Shown one piece after another: positions 52,904 to 61,683 of a stretch of 64,000 nucleotides of DNA (position 1 is its first letter; every line of letters begins with the position of its first letter). The translations under genes and the position numbers were made by a program. The notes beneath the pieces were generated by a model, which worked only from the letters and a program-made list of their open reading frames with translations, made no database searches and was not told the origin of the DNA. The DNA is from Janthinobacterium sp. 64 (GTDB taxonomy: Bacteria > Pseudomonadota > Gammaproteobacteria > Burkholderiales > Burkholderiaceae_D): NCBI RefSeq assembly GCF_002813325.1, contig NZ_PHUG01000001.1, positions 4,464,001 to 4,528,000 on the forward strand, in the 5' to 3' direction.

Positions 52904-54019
52904 ATGCCCATTAACGAAAGGCGCTCGCTGTGGCGGCGTGCCAAACCCTATCTGGCGGTGTTCGATCCGCCGCTGATGATCATCATCCTGCTGCTGCTCA
53001 GCACCAGTCTGCTGACCCTGTATTCGGCCAGCATCGGCATCCCCGGCAAGATCGAGGACCACCTGCGCAACATCCTGCTGTGCTTTTTCGTCATGTGGGT
53101 GGCGGCCAACATCACGCCGCAGATGATGATGCGCATCGCCGTGCCCGCGTACACGGTGTCGGTGATCTTGCTGGTGGCCGTGGCGCTGTTCGGCACCATC
53201 AAGCTCGGCGCGCGGCGCTGGCTGCATATCGGCGTGATCGACATCCAGCCGTCCGAATTCCTGAAGATCGCCACGCCGCTGATGCTGGCCTGGTTCTTCC
53301 AGCACAATGCGGGCGCGCTGCGCTGGAAATCGTTCCTGATGGCGGCCGTGCTGTTGCTGGCGCCCGTCTACCTGATCGCACGCCAGCCCGACCTGGGCAC
53401 GGCGCTGCTGGTAGTGGCGGCCGGCTTCACCGTCATCTTCCTGGCCGGCCTGTCGTGGAAGGTGCTGGCCGGTTTGCTGATCACCTTTGTTTCCTGCCTG
53501 CCGATCGCCTGGTCGCACCTGCATGATTACCAGCGCGACCGCGTGATGATGCTGATCGATCCGACCAAGGACCCGCTGGGCAAGGGCTTCCATATCATCC
53601 AGTCCATCATCGCCATCGGTTCGGGTGGCATGACGGGCAAGGGCTGGACGCACGGCACCCAGGCCCACCTGGAATTCGTGCCGGAGCGCACCACCGACTT
53701 CATCTTCGCTGTATATTCCGAGGAATTCGGCCTGGTCGGTAACTTGATCCTGATGCTGATGTATTTGCTGCTGGTGGGACGGGGGATGATGATCGCCGCC
53801 AACGCCCCCAGTTTTTTCACTCGCCTGCTGGCAGGAGCGATAACAATGATTTTCTTTACGTATGCGTTTGTCAACATGGGCATGGTCAGCGGCATCGTGC
53901 CGGTGGTCGGCGTTCCCCTGCCTTTCCTCAGCTATGGCGGCACCGCGCTGCTGACCCTGGGCGTGGCCACCGGTATCCTGATGAGCATTCAGCGCCACCG
54001 CAAGCTGGTGCAGACCTGA
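52904..54019 (+). CDS. mrdB: rod shape-determining protein RodA (SEDS glycosyltransferase)
   Basis: This 371-residue SEDS polymerase has about ten membrane helices and builds glycan strands with PBP2. Conserved stretches are GARRWLHIGVIDIQPSEFLKI (the loop with conserved basic and Ser-Glu residues), RQPDLGTALLV, and GVPLPFLSYGGTALLTLGVATGIL. The stop codon overlaps the rlpA start in TGATG. Confidence 0.97.
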   Translation: MPINERRSLWRRAKPYLAVFDPPLMIIILLLLSTSLLTLYSASIGIPGKIEDHLRNILLCFFVMWVAANITPQMMMRIAVPAYTVSVILLVAVALFGTIKLGARRWLHIGVIDIQPSEFLKIATPLMLAWFFQHNAGALRWKSFLMAAVLLLAPVYLIARQPDLGTALLVVAAGFTVIFLAGLSWKVLAGLLITFVSCLPIAWSHLHDYQRDRVMMLIDPTKDPLGKGFHIIQSIIAIGSGGMTGKGWTHGTQAHLEFVPERTTDFIFAVYSEEFGLVGNLILMLMYLLLVGRGMMIAANAPSFFTRLLAGAITMIFFTYAFVNMGMVSGIVPVVGVPLPFLSYGGTALLTLGVATGILMSIQRHRKLVQT

Positions 54020-55062
54020 TGCGGGCGCCTTTCGATACCTTCGCCATGCGCGGACTGAGCCTTACGGTCTTGCTGACCCTGGCCGCTTGCGGCACCACGC
54101 CGCAAAAACCCGCATCGAACAACGTGCCGCTGCCGTCAGGCGGCAAGGTCAAGTCCCCTGTGCGCCAGGACCCCACCTTGCCGGCGTTGCCGGCGGCCGG
54201 CTCCGGGCGCGGCGGCTACTACAAGGATGACGGCCCGGGCGACAATCCGCCGGCCAACCTGCGCGACGTGCCCGACGCGGAAGTGCGCAACGAGCCGTAT
54301 TCGACACGCTCGAACCGCCCGTATGTCGTCTTCGGCAAGACGTACACGCCGATCACCGACAACGAACCGTTCAAGCAGAAGGGCACGGGCACCTGGTATG
54401 GCAAGAAATTCCATGGCCAGCGCACTTCGTCGGGCGAAATCTACGATATGTACAAGATGACGGCGGCCCATCCCACCTTGCCCATTCCGTCGTATGCGCG
54501 CGTGACGAGCATCGACAGCGGTGAACAGGTGATCGTGCGCGTCAATGATCGTGGTCCGTTCCACGCCACGCGCGTGATCGACGTGTCCTACACGGCTGCG
54601 CTGAAACTGGGCTTCCTGGGCAAGGGCAGCCACCAGGTGGTCGTCGAGCGGCTGCTGCCGGCCGATATCGATGCCATCCTGGCTGCCCGCGCGGCGCCCA
54701 AGCCGGTACCGTCGGTGGTGGCCATCTCCATCGATACGCCGGTGGAAACGGGCGCCGTGGTGCAGCCGGAAGTGTCGACCCAGATGCTGCCAGTCGACGC
54801 GACGGTCGCCATGCCGGCACCGGCGGTGCTGGCCAGCGGCTTTTATTTGCAACTGGGAGCGTATTCGCGCGCCGACAATGCGGAAACGGGGCGCTCGCGC
54901 CTGGCGCCATATGCGGCAGCCTTGGGTACCTTGGGCGTGGTGCAGGCGGGGAATTTGTTCCGCCTGTACGGCGGACCATTCTCCAGCCGTGCCGAGGCGG
55001 CGCGGGCGGCGGCGAATTTGCCGGAATCGACAGGCATCAAGCCCATCGTCATCGAAAGATAA
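54019..55062 (+). CDS. rlpA: RlpA septal lytic transglycosylase lipoprotein
   Basis: This 347-residue protein has a lipobox LAAC (Cys25), a Pro/Gly-rich linker and a double-psi beta-barrel domain (about 115-205; GTGTWYGKKFHGQRTSSGEIYD and VRVNDRGPFHATRVIDVS). A C-terminal SPOR domain follows at about 270-347 (FYLQLGAYSRADNAETGRSRL). RlpA cleaves denuded glycan strands at division sites in Pseudomonas; the catalytic-site Glu/Asp are in SSGEIYD and NDRGPF. It is the last gene of the mreC-mrdB operon. Confidence 0.94.
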   Translation: MRAPFDTFAMRGLSLTVLLTLAACGTTPQKPASNNVPLPSGGKVKSPVRQDPTLPALPAAGSGRGGYYKDDGPGDNPPANLRDVPDAEVRNEPYSTRSNRPYVVFGKTYTPITDNEPFKQKGTGTWYGKKFHGQRTSSGEIYDMYKMTAAHPTLPIPSYARVTSIDSGEQVIVRVNDRGPFHATRVIDVSYTAALKLGFLGKGSHQVVVERLLPADIDAILAARAAPKPVPSVVAISIDTPVETGAVVQPEVSTQMLPVDATVAMPAPAVLASGFYLQLGAYSRADNAETGRSRLAPYAAALGTLGVVQAGNLFRLYGGPFSSRAEAARAAANLPESTGIKPIVIER

Positions 55063-55068
55063 ACGTAG

Positions 55069-55100
55069 GTCGGATTAGGCGCAAAGCGCCGTAATCCGAC
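55069..55100. repeat. REP-like palindrome
   Basis: GTCGGATTAGGCGC, AAA, then GCGCCGTAATCCGAC form a long hairpin with one bulged G. The GTCGGATTA...TAATCCGAC type is a common dispersed intergenic repeat in proteobacteria. It lies between convergent rlpA and the SPOR gene and may limit read-through. Confidence 0.65.
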
Positions 55101-55114
55101 GCGATTGTCAGCAG

Positions 55115-55810
55115 TCATTTACAGGCGCGCAGTTCCTGTTCCGGGAACTGCGCCTTGATCTTCTCCAGGCGCGCGCGCGTGGCGGCGTCGAGGTCGCGGA
55201 ACTGGTAAGCGAACTGCTTGCTGGCGCTGTAGCGCGGTGCGACGCGGGCGCTGTGCACGCCCTGTTTGTTCAGCGATGCCAGCTGGCTTTGCGCGCTGTT
55301 TTCCGACTTGAATACGCCCAGTGAAATGCCCCAGCGCAGCGGACTGCCTTCGTTGATGATGAAGTAATTCGTCACGCCCAGCTGCTTCAATTCGCCGGCC
55401 TTGCGGTCGGCGCCTTCCTTGCTGCCCTGCGGCGGGATGTACACCATGTAGCTGGAAATGTCCTGGCCTGCCACGTTGCGGCGCGACTGGCGGTCGCCCA
55501 GGTCCAGCGCCGCCACTTGCGCTTCGAAGCGGCGGCCATCGGCCAGCAGAAAATTGCCCACTTCCGTGCACGCATACGATGTCGGCGGCGCCGGTGCCGC
55601 CGCCGCTGGCGCGGCTTCTTCGGCAGCAGGCGGCGCGGCGGGCGCCGTGGCCTGCTCCTGCGTCAGCAAGCTGAGTTTATTCGCTTGCAGCTGGTTTTTC
55701 AGGCGCGCCGGTTCGCGCGTCTCCGTGCGAAAACTGCCCAGATAACCCTGGCCGATGGCCAGCACCAGCAGGTTGACGCCGGCCAGCAGCCAGAAGACGA
55801 ATTTCAGCAT
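55115..55810 (-). CDS. SPOR domain-containing inner membrane protein
   Basis: This 231-residue protein has one N-terminal TM helix (about 3-21), an Ala/Pro-rich linker (about 48-75) and a periplasmic part with two Cys (Cys79 region and the penultimate CK end). The SPOR domain is at about 115-200 (YMVYIPPQGSKEGADRKAGELK and ISLGVFKSENSAQSQLASLNK). SPOR domains bind denuded septal glycan. It overlaps coaX by 7 bp and lies third in a birA-coaX-SPOR set, a grouping usual in Burkholderiales. Confidence 0.88.
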   Translation of the reverse strand: MLKFVFWLLAGVNLLVLAIGQGYLGSFRTETREPARLKNQLQANKLSLLTQEQATAPAAPPAAEEAAPAAAAPAPPTSYACTEVGNFLLADGRRFEAQVAALDLGDRQSRRNVAGQDISSYMVYIPPQGSKEGADRKAGELKQLGVTNYFIINEGSPLRWGISLGVFKSENSAQSQLASLNKQGVHSARVAPRYSASKQFAYQFRDLDAATRARLEKIKAQFPEQELRACK

Positions 55811-56562
55811 ACGTGGTTTCCTTGTGTTCCCGTGGCCCCGGCGCGCGCGGCCGCCTGCAGGCCGAGCATGACGATATTGTCGACCAGGTGCAGCGGCACC
55901 GCCAGCGTCAGGGCTGGCGCGATGCGCGGCGCGGCGCCGCCCGACAGCAGGCAGGCGCTGGCGCCGTGCATGCGCACGGCCCGTTCGATGGCGCCCGCCT
56001 GGGCCGCCAGGCATCCACTCAAAATCGCGTCGTCCGTGTTGTCGGCAAAGCCGGCCGGCAGCGCGGCGTTACCGGCGATTTGCGGCAGCTGCGCCGTGTT
56101 GCGCGCCAGCGAGCTGGCCATCAATCCCAGTCCCGGCAAGATCATCCCGCCGAGGAAAACGCCATCGGCCGTGATGGCGTCGATGGTGGTGGCGGTGCCG
56201 CAATTGGCGACGATGACGGCCTGGCCAGGCGCCAGCGCGTGCGCGCCGATGGCGGCGGCAAAGCGGTCGCAGCCCAGCTGCGAGGGCGTGCGGTAGCCAT
56301 TCGTCAGTCCCGCCAGCTGCGGCAGCGAGGCAAAGTCGCGGGCCGCGACGGGCAGCATGGCGCGCAGGCGCATGCCGATGACGCTGCCCGCCACGTTCGA
56401 CAGCAGCGCCTCATGGATGGCGAGTTTTTTCCATTGCGCCGCCAGGGTGTCGAGCTGCGCATGCGCGACGGCGCCGCTGGCCAGCCAGCCGCCGGCGGCA
56501 CTGTCGGCTGCCACGAGTGCCCATTTGATGCGCGTATTGCCGGCGTCGATCAGCAGCAGCAT
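55804..56562 (-). CDS. coaX: type III pantothenate kinase
   Basis: This 252-residue kinase starts coenzyme A synthesis. The type III hallmarks are the N-terminal LLIDAGNTRIKWAL, the central GCDRFAAAIGA, NCGTATTIDAITADGVFLGG and LSGGAAPRI. Type III enzymes are not feedback inhibited by CoA. The start at 56562 lies 5 bp after the birA stop. Confidence 0.95.
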   Translation of the reverse strand: MLLLIDAGNTRIKWALVAADSAAGGWLASGAVAHAQLDTLAAQWKKLAIHEALLSNVAGSVIGMRLRAMLPVAARDFASLPQLAGLTNGYRTPSQLGCDRFAAAIGAHALAPGQAVIVANCGTATTIDAITADGVFLGGMILPGLGLMASSLARNTAQLPQIAGNAALPAGFADNTDDAILSGCLAAQAGAIERAVRMHGASACLLSGGAAPRIAPALTLAVPLHLVDNIVMLGLQAAARAGATGTQGNHVC

Positions 56563-56566
56563 GCGC

Positions 56567-57364
56567 TTACTCCCCCAGCAGGCGCAAGGACACGTCGCCT
56601 GACATGACTTCCTGCAGGCCGCCATCGGTACGCAGCAGCAGGCGCCCCAGCTGATCCACGCCAGCCGCCACGCCTTGCTGCAGCAACTGGCCGTTGTCGA
56701 GGATTTTCACGTGCTGGCCCTGCCACGCGTGCAGTGCGTTCCAGCGTTCGGCAAACGGCGTAAAACCCGTGTCGTCGAATTCGGCCAGCACGCCGGCCAG
56801 GCGGCTGAGCAAGGCTGCCACCAGGGTATTGCGTTCCATCTGCGCCAGCCAGGGCACGGCCGAGACGCTGCGGCCGATCTGCCGTTCCAGCGCGTCGGGC
56901 ATCAGCAGATTGATGCCGCAGCCGATCACGGCCCACACGCCATTGCCATCGGTTGCCTGCTGCGTCTCGACGAGGATGCCGGCCAGTTTATGGCCATCCT
57001 TGAGCAGGTCGTTCGGCCACTTCAGCTGCACCGGCACGCCCAGCGCCGTCATGGTCTCGGCCAGCGCCACGCCGACGGCCAGCGGCAAGCCGACCAGCTG
57101 ATGCAGCGGTCCCTTGAAGCGCCAGGCCAGCGAGAACATCAGGCTGGCGTCCGCCTGCGACACCCACGGCCGTCCGGCGCGCCCGCGCCCGGCCGTCTGC
57201 TGGCCCGCGATGCGCAGGGTGGGGCCGGCCAGAGTGGCGCAGCGCGCCAGCAGGTCGGCGTTGGTCGATCCCGTTTCGTCGACCACTTCGATGGCCACGT
57301 GGGCGGCGCCCGTGGCGCAATGGGCGGCGATGGCCGCGCTGTTCAAGTCTGAGTGCTTCGTCAT
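56567..57364 (-). CDS. birA: biotin-[acetyl-CoA-carboxylase] ligase
   Basis: This 265-residue ligase attaches biotin to BCCP. It has the biotinoyl-AMP loop QQTAGRGRAGRPW, the catalytic KWPNDLL and KLAGILVE stretches, and a C-terminal SH3-like domain (about 218-262). It lacks the N-terminal DNA-binding helix-turn-helix of E. coli BirA, so it probably does not repress the biotin operon. It is followed by coaX and the SPOR gene. Confidence 0.95.
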   Translation of the reverse strand: MTKHSDLNSAAIAAHCATGAAHVAIEVVDETGSTNADLLARCATLAGPTLRIAGQQTAGRGRAGRPWVSQADASLMFSLAWRFKGPLHQLVGLPLAVGVALAETMTALGVPVQLKWPNDLLKDGHKLAGILVETQQATDGNGVWAVIGCGINLLMPDALERQIGRSVSAVPWLAQMERNTLVAALLSRLAGVLAEFDDTGFTPFAERWNALHAWQGQHVKILDNGQLLQQGVAAGVDQLGRLLLRTDGGLQEVMSGDVSLRLLGE

Positions 57365-57374
57365 GGTAATTGGA

Positions 57375-58136
57375 TCAGTTGCGCGCCTTGTGCGGCGCGT
57401 TCGCGAAGGCCCGGTCATAGACTGCATTGGGCAGCGCGCGCAGCAGCTTGGCGACGACGCCCATCTGCCACGGGATCACGCGGTAGCTGTCGCCGTCGGC
57501 GATGGCGCGCGCGGCGCGCACGGCGAATTTTTCGGCCGGCATTAAAAAGGGCATGCGATAGGCGTTGTGGCGCGTCATCGGCGTGTCGATGTAGCCGGGC
57601 GTGATGGTGACGACCTTGATGCCGGCCGGTTTCAATTCCAGGCGCAGCGATTCGCAGTAGCTGATGACGGCCGCCTTCGAGGCGCTGTAGGCTTCGGCGC
57701 CGGGCAGGCCGCGGATGCCGGCCACGCTGCCGATGCCCACCAGGCGTCCGCTGCCCTGGCTTTTCATGGCGGCGATGAAGGGGGCAAAGGTGGCGACGGT
57801 GGCCGTGACGTTGATGGCCATCAAACGCGCGAAGGCGTCCAGGTCTTCCGCGTGTTCGCTCAAGGTGCCGTAGGAGACGCCGGCGCTGGCGATGACGACG
57901 TCGATATGCCCGGCATGGGCGATGAAATCCTGCGCCGCGCTTTTCAGGGCGGCATGGTCGCACACGTCGACGGCGTAGGCGCGGTGGCGTTCAGGGTGGG
58001 GCAGGGAAGCGATCAGTTGCTGCAGGGTCTCGCCGCGGCGCGCCAGCAAGCCCAGATGGGCGCCCTGGCGCGCGTACTGCAGCGCCAGGGCGGCGCCCAG
58101 GCCGCTCGACGCACCCGTGATGAAAACGCTGTGCAT
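57375..58136 (-). CDS. short-chain dehydrogenase/reductase
   Basis: This 253-residue NAD(P)-dependent oxidoreductase of the classical SDR type has the cofactor motif TGASSGLG (7-14). The catalytic Ser137 (GIGSVAG), Tyr150 and Lys154 (YSASK) are present. The Arg-rich LLARR after the second strand suggests NADP preference. It lies between dsbA and birA with 10-38 bp gaps, probably in one transcript. The substrate is unknown. Confidence 0.9.
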   Translation of the reverse strand: MHSVFITGASSGLGAALALQYARQGAHLGLLARRGETLQQLIASLPHPERHRAYAVDVCDHAALKSAAQDFIAHAGHIDVVIASAGVSYGTLSEHAEDLDAFARLMAINVTATVATFAPFIAAMKSQGSGRLVGIGSVAGIRGLPGAEAYSASKAAVISYCESLRLELKPAGIKVVTITPGYIDTPMTRHNAYRMPFLMPAEKFAVRAARAIADGDSYRVIPWQMGVVAKLLRALPNAVYDRAFANAPHKARN

Positions 58137-58173
58137 CAGGCGATGCCCGGGCGCGCCAGGGAAGTGGCCATGC

Positions 58174-58845
58174 TTATTTCTTTTCCGCTTTGGCTTTCGC
58201 GACCAGCACGTCCATCACGGTGAGCGCCTGGGCGTTCAGCTGCTCTTCGTTCTTGGCCGACTTGCTGCCCTGATCGGCTTGCGAAGGCGAGGTGATGTAG
58301 CGGCCATCGATGGCGATCATGGGCCAGAACGTCACGTTATAGCCCTGCATCATGGCGTCCGCGCGGCGCACGCGGGCCGAGATACCCATCGAGCGGTAGG
58401 TGTCGATGAACTTCTGGCGGTCCACGCCCTGTTTGGCGACGAAGTCGAATACGGCGTCGTCGGTGTTCAGGCGGTTGCGCTCCACGTGCATGGCGTGGAA
58501 GACGCCGGTGTGCAGCTTGTCGAGCAGGCCCATGGCTTGCAGGGTGAAGAACAAGCGCTGTTGCGGCGCCACGCTGTCATCGCGCGACACGTGCACGCGC
58601 TTGAAGACGATGTTGTCGCCCTGTTTCTTGACCCAGGCCGCCAGTTGCGGTTCGAGCACGTTGCAATGCGGGCAGTAATAGGCGAAAAATTCTGTCACTT
58701 CGATTTTTTTGCCTGACTCCGTCGCCTGCGGCGTGGCCAGGGTGTCGTATTCGACGCCGTTTTTCGGGTCTGCCGGCGAGGCCGACGCGCCCATGGCGGC
58801 CGTGCACAGGGCGGCGGCGATCAGGATGTTCTTCAGAAAACGCAT
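58174..58845 (-). CDS. dsbA: thiol:disulfide interchange protein DsbA
   Basis: This 223-residue periplasmic oxidase has a signal peptide (cleavage after GASAS), a thioredoxin fold with active site CPHC (58-61, EFFAYYCPHCNV), an inserted helical domain, and the cis-Pro loop in VTFWPMIAIDGRY. It introduces disulfides into exported proteins. The FtsN-like gene lies 9 bp upstream in the same direction. Confidence 0.95.
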   Translation of the reverse strand: MRFLKNILIAAALCTAAMGASASPADPKNGVEYDTLATPQATESGKKIEVTEFFAYYCPHCNVLEPQLAAWVKKQGDNIVFKRVHVSRDDSVAPQQRLFFTLQAMGLLDKLHTGVFHAMHVERNRLNTDDAVFDFVAKQGVDRQKFIDTYRSMGISARVRRADAMMQGYNVTFWPMIAIDGRYITSPSQADQGSKSAKNEEQLNAQALTVMDVLVAKAKAEKK

Positions 58846-58854
58846 GCTGGTTCC

Positions 58855-59577
58855 TTATTTCTGGTTGCGGACGACGGCGACATCGATGCCGTTTTCAGAC
58901 AGTTTGGTGCGCGCGCGGTTCATCGCTTCGAGCTGGTTGAACGGTCCGACGCGCACGCGGTGCAGCACGCCGGCGTCAGTGCTGCGGTCGCTGATGGCCG
59001 CTTCGAAGCCCAGCAGCGCCAGTTTGCCGCGCGTGCTTTCGGCGTCCGACATGTCATGGAAGGCGCCGGCCTGCAGATAATAAATCCATTTGTCGCTGGC
59101 CGCATCGGCTTTGGCTTCTTTCACGTCGGCCTTGGCTTGCGGCGCTGGCGCTGCTGGTGCTGCCGCCGGCGTTTTCGGCGCCGGCTTGTCCTTCAACGTA
59201 CCGATCAATTCCTGCAGCGCGTCCGGCGGCGGTGCCTTCGGCTGCTGCGCGGTGGTGGGCGCCGGCGCTGGTGCAGGGGCAGCCGGCTGCGTCGGCGTGA
59301 CGATCTCGCGCGGCTCCTTGGAGAAGTCGCGCGCCGCTTCCTTGGCCGCTTCCTTGTTGCCGTACATCGGCTTGTTCGGGTCGGCGATCTGGCCGGCCGT
59401 CGGTTCGGCCGACTTGCCGGCCTTGCCCGACTTGTCGGTGAAGGGCGAGGCGCCCTTGGTGATCACCAGGGCGACCACCACGGCGATGCCCAGGCCGATG
59501 ACCAGGCCGATGATGATGCCGACCAGGGTATTGCCCTGCTGGCGGCGGGCGGAAGAAAAGCGGGAAGCGTGACTCAT
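58855..59577 (-). CDS. SPOR domain protein, FtsN-like
   Basis: This 240-residue bitopic protein has a short cytoplasmic N-terminus, one TM helix (about 18-40), a long Ala/Pro/Lys-rich periplasmic linker (about 45-160) and a C-terminal SPOR domain (about 163-238; WIYYLQAGAFHDMSDAESTRGKL). The layout matches FtsN, the divisome activator, though the essential E-domain helices of FtsN cannot be confirmed by eye. It follows argS by 20 bp on the minus strand; argS-ftsN-dsbA is a usual order in betaproteobacteria. Confidence 0.85.
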   Translation of the reverse strand: MSHASRFSSARRQQGNTLVGIIIGLVIGLGIAVVVALVITKGASPFTDKSGKAGKSAEPTAGQIADPNKPMYGNKEAAKEAARDFSKEPREIVTPTQPAAPAPAPAPTTAQQPKAPPPDALQELIGTLKDKPAPKTPAAAPAAPAPQAKADVKEAKADAASDKWIYYLQAGAFHDMSDAESTRGKLALLGFEAAISDRSTDAGVLHRVRVGPFNQLEAMNRARTKLSENGIDVAVVRNQK

Positions 59578-59597
59578 GTACGGTTTGACCTTCGCGA

Positions 59598-61307
59598 TTA
59601 CATTTTGTTTGGCGCGGATACGCCGATCAGTGCCAGGCCGTTGCGCAGCACCTGGCGCGCGGCGATGACGAGGGCCAGGCGGGCCATCTTGACGGCGTCG
59701 TCCTCGACCAGCACTTTTTCGGCGAAGTAGAAGCTGTGCAGGTTGGCGGCCAGGTCGCGCAGGTAGAAGGCGACTTGATGCGGTCCCAGTTCGGCTTGCG
59801 CGCGCGCCAGCGTTTCCGGGTAGGCGGCCAGGGTCGCCAGCAGGGTCGCTTCGGTCGGTGCCGTCAAAGGAGACAAATCGACGCCGGCAACCGTGCTGGC
59901 ATCGCCGCCCCAGTTTTCCAGGATGCGGCAGATGCGCGCATGCGCGTACTGCACGTAATACACGGGGTTTTCATCGGTGGTTTTCAGCGCCACGTCGACG
60001 TCGAAGACGAATTCCGTGTCGGCCTTGCGCGAGATCAGGAAGAAGCGCACGGCGTCGCGGCCCTTGGCGATGTCGCCGCCGCCCGACCATTCGATCAGGT
60101 CGCGCACGGTCACGTAGGAGCCGGCGCGCTTCGAGATCTTGACTTCTTCGCCGTCCTTCATGACGGTGACCATCTTGTGCAGCACGTAGTCGGGGTAGCC
60201 TTGCGGGATGCCCATGTCGACGGCCTGCAGGCCGGCGCGCACGCGCGCGATGGTGCCGTGGTGGTCGCTGCCCTGGATATTGATGGCCTGCACGAAGCCG
60301 CGCTGCCATTTCACCAGGTGATACGCCACGTCCGGCACGAAATACGTGTAGCTGCCGTCCGTCTTGCGCATGACGCGGTCCTTGTCGTCGCCGAAGTCGG
60401 TGGTGCGCAGCCACAGCGCGCCATCCTGCTCGTAGGTGTGGCCCGCCTTGACCAAGGTTTCCACGGCGCTGTTGACCTTGCCGTCCGCGTACAGCGACGA
60501 TTCCAGGTAGTAATTGTCGAACTTCACGCCGAAGGCCTGCAAGTCGATATCCTGCTCGTTGCGCAGGTAAGTCACGGCGAAAGGGCGGATCGAATCGATG
60601 TCGTCGATGTTGCCGTTGGCCGTGGCGGGCAAGCCATCGCTGGCCGACACGGTCTTGCCGGCCTTGAAATCGTTGGCGATATCGGCGATGTAGTCGCCGT
60701 TGTAGGCTGGCTCGGGCCATTCGGCGTCGCCCGGCTTGAAGCCGCGCGCGCGCGCCTGCACGGAATTGGCCAGGGTCTGGATCTGCACGCCCGCGTCGTT
60801 ATAGTAGAACTCGCGCGTCACCTGATAGCCTTGCGCGTCGAACAGCGAGGACAGGGCGTCGCCCAGCGCCGCCTGGCGGCCATGGCCCACGTGCAGGGGG
60901 CCGGTCGGGTTGGCCGAGACGAATTCCAGGATGACCTGCTTGCCGGCACCGGCCGTGCTGCGGCCATAGCTGTCGGCCTCGCTCAAGATGCTTTTCACCA
61001 CGGCCTGCTTGGCGGCGTTTGAGACGCGCACGTTGATGAAGCCGGGACCGGCGATTTCCACTGCCTCGATCAGGCCCTTGCCAGCCGGGTTGGCCAGCAC
61101 GGCCGTGACGATGGTTTGCGCCAGTTCGCGCGGATTCTGTTTCAGCTGCTTGGCCAGTTGCATGGCGATGTTGCAGGCGACGTCGCCATGCGATGCATCG
61201 CGTGGTCGCTCGAGCACCACGGCAGGCGCTAGCGAAGTGCCGGCCAGGACGGGAGCGAGGGCGGCCTGGAACAGGGCGATGATTTCTTGTTTCTGTTGGG
61301 CGAGCAT
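59598..61307 (-). CDS. argS: arginyl-tRNA synthetase
   Basis: This 569-residue class I synthetase has an N-terminal Add-1 domain (about 1-100) typical of ArgRS, the HIGH motif as HVGH (139-142 in [12 protein letters not shown]), a KMSK-like KISKR segment and the C-terminal anticodon-binding DALR helix bundle ([25 protein letters not shown]). A TATAAT on the minus strand at 61401-61406 may be its promoter. It heads the argS-ftsN-dsbA gene set. Confidence 0.97.
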   Translation of the reverse strand: MLAQQKQEIIALFQAALAPVLAGTSLAPAVVLERPRDASHGDVACNIAMQLAKQLKQNPRELAQTIVTAVLANPAGKGLIEAVEIAGPGFINVRVSNAAKQAVVKSILSEADSYGRSTAGAGKQVILEFVSANPTGPLHVGHGRQAALGDALSSLFDAQGYQVTREFYYNDAGVQIQTLANSVQARARGFKPGDAEWPEPAYNGDYIADIANDFKAGKTVSASDGLPATANGNIDDIDSIRPFAVTYLRNEQDIDLQAFGVKFDNYYLESSLYADGKVNSAVETLVKAGHTYEQDGALWLRTTDFGDDKDRVMRKTDGSYTYFVPDVAYHLVKWQRGFVQAINIQGSDHHGTIARVRAGLQAVDMGIPQGYPDYVLHKMVTVMKDGEEVKISKRAGSYVTVRDLIEWSGGGDIAKGRDAVRFFLISRKADTEFVFDVDVALKTTDENPVYYVQYAHARICRILENWGGDASTVAGVDLSPLTAPTEATLLATLAAYPETLARAQAELGPHQVAFYLRDLAANLHSFYFAEKVLVEDDAVKMARLALVIAARQVLRNGLALIGVSAPNKM

Positions 61308-61683
61308 GAGCAGGATGGCGGTGGAACCGCGTTAAGAATGAATAGAATGAATCAAAAAGCAAAACGGACGGCAAGTACCCAAGCCGCCCACACTGCGTCA
61401 ATTATACTGGTTTGCCGGCGGGAACAATACGCTTGCCGGCAAGCTTCCCGTGCCGGCGCATTTCACGATATTATCAGGACAACATGCCCATGTTGGTGCA
61501 TGAAAACATCAGCATGGTGCATTCTGCTTGTATATATGCAGTTTTTTGCCGCAATTTACAGCAATCGCTGCAATCGCTTGGGCCAGAGGGCGCCACAAAC
61601 GCTACAATCGACCCTTTATTGATAACGCGCGGCCGCGGCTTTGCCACCATGCAGCCCACCGCGCGCAGCCACACCGGATAACT
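61308..61683. promoter_or_regulatory. argS/rsmB divergent intergenic region
   Basis: No gene is seen in these 376 bp. On the minus strand TATAAT (61406-61401), with a loose TATTGT 17 bases upstream, may drive argS. A perfect 14-base palindrome GCTTGCCGGCAAGC lies at 61431-61444, flanked on each side by further TGCCGGC copies (61422 and 61454). These could be a regulator site. No clear rsmB promoter is visible. Confidence 0.4.
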
